In this document: positions 63,972 to 64,000 of the stretch, one piece after another | Position numbering within the stretch: position 1 is the first letter of the stretch | Layout of the letters: every line of letters begins with the position of its first letter | Assembly: GCA_045106235.1 (NCBI GenBank) | Contig: JBGCEJ010000003.1 | Coordinates: 248,001-312,000, forward strand | DNA: 64,000 bases | DNA from: UBA4427 sp045106235 | GTDB taxonomy: Bacteria; Myxococcota_A; UBA9160; UBA4427 | Reading direction: 5' to 3' | Translations under genes and position numbers: made by a program | Notes under the pieces: generated by a model | Database searches by the model: none | Seen by the model: the letters and a program-made list of their open reading frames with translations, nothing else | What the model was told of the DNA's origin: nothing

Positions 63972-64000
63972 ATGAAACGAACGGGTTGGTCTTTGTTGGG
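63972..64000 (+). CDS. Possible start of a truncated secreted-protein gene
   Basis: ATG after AGAGGGATGAGGG encodes MKRTGWSLLG and runs off the window. The basic start followed by hydrophobic residues suggests a signal peptide. Nothing more can be said. Confidence 0.3.

Noticed and set aside
1..64000. tRNA, rRNA, phage or insertion-sequence genes
   Set aside because: Scanning by eye found no cloverleaf, rRNA-like, transposase or integrase sequence. A tRNAscan-SE and ISfinder run would be decisive.

Overview
The window is about 64 kb of high-GC (by eye near 60%) chromosomal DNA from a Gram-negative bacterium. Outer-membrane-type lipoprotein signals, RND/MMPL and PiT/SulP transporters, TtcA, a type IV prepilin and several PEP-CTERM proteins occur beside a very rich set of catabolic enzymes: amidohydrolase-2 proteins, VOC proteins, P450, LLM oxidoreductase, SDRs, a BVMO-like monooxygenase and a thiolase/DUF35 pair. 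This mix fits an environmental delta-proteobacterial lineage such as Myxococcota, Desulfobacterota or Binatota. That placement is inference: no rRNA or strong marker gene is present. No tRNA, rRNA, CRISPR array, prophage or intact insertion sequence was seen.

Layout. 0-7.8 kb: tail of a membrane glycosyltransferase, a B12-binding radical SAM protein, a TauD-type dioxygenase with a conserved partner, two tandem secreted paralogues, and a coupled GT2 glycosyltransferase/FAD oxidoreductase pair. 7.8-13.8 kb: a minus-strand catabolic unit headed by a TetR regulator with a clear palindromic operator, followed by SDR, two amidohydrolases, VOC and P450. 13.9-17.4 kb: a double-thioredoxin periplasmic protein, a gamma-carbonic anhydrase, and a phosphate transporter with its DUF47 partner. 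17.5-21.4 kb: a second catabolic unit (amidohydrolase, LLM oxidoreductase, DUF35, thiolase-fold protein without a recognisable nucleophilic Cys). 21.4-21.9 kb: a graveyard holding an arylsulfatase remnant and possibly a second remnant.

21.9-31.7 kb: cupins, TtcA, an orphan prepilin, an SDR/alcohol dehydrogenase pair, a PPOX protein, and a plus-strand run of a two-domain alpha/beta-barrel-like protein, VOC protein, CMD protein and beta-lactamase-fold hydrolase. 31.3-36 kb: a VOC protein, a BVMO-like flavoprotein, a fourth amidohydrolase and an HSL-type esterase. 36-52.5 kb: a surface/export region with four intact PEP-CTERM proteins of different repeat types, a large winged-helix/AAA/TPR regulator, a SulP transporter, a phosphatase, and a close-packed minus-strand cluster of TMTC-like glycosyltransferase, Cys-rich secreted protein, B12 radical SAM protein and PEP-CTERM repeat protein. 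52.5-64 kb: an RND/MMPL exporter, a lactonase-like propeller lipoprotein, a methyltransferase/SnoaL pair, a sulfotransferase/SDR/two-domain protein operon, and an unusual triple SnoaL-domain protein.

How the genes fit together. Two themes dominate: oxidative and hydrolytic degradation of hydrophobic acyl-CoA, steroid- or terpenoid-like or aromatic substrates (inferred from families; no substrate can be read from sequence), and secreted or anchored surface proteins tied to glycosylation. The strongest candidates for undescribed biology are the TMTC-like/Cys-rich/B12-radical-SAM/PEP-CTERM cluster at 45.9-51.5 kb, the Cys-less thiolase plus DUF35 unit at 17.6-21.4 kb, and the TetR-controlled unit at 7.9-13.8 kb.
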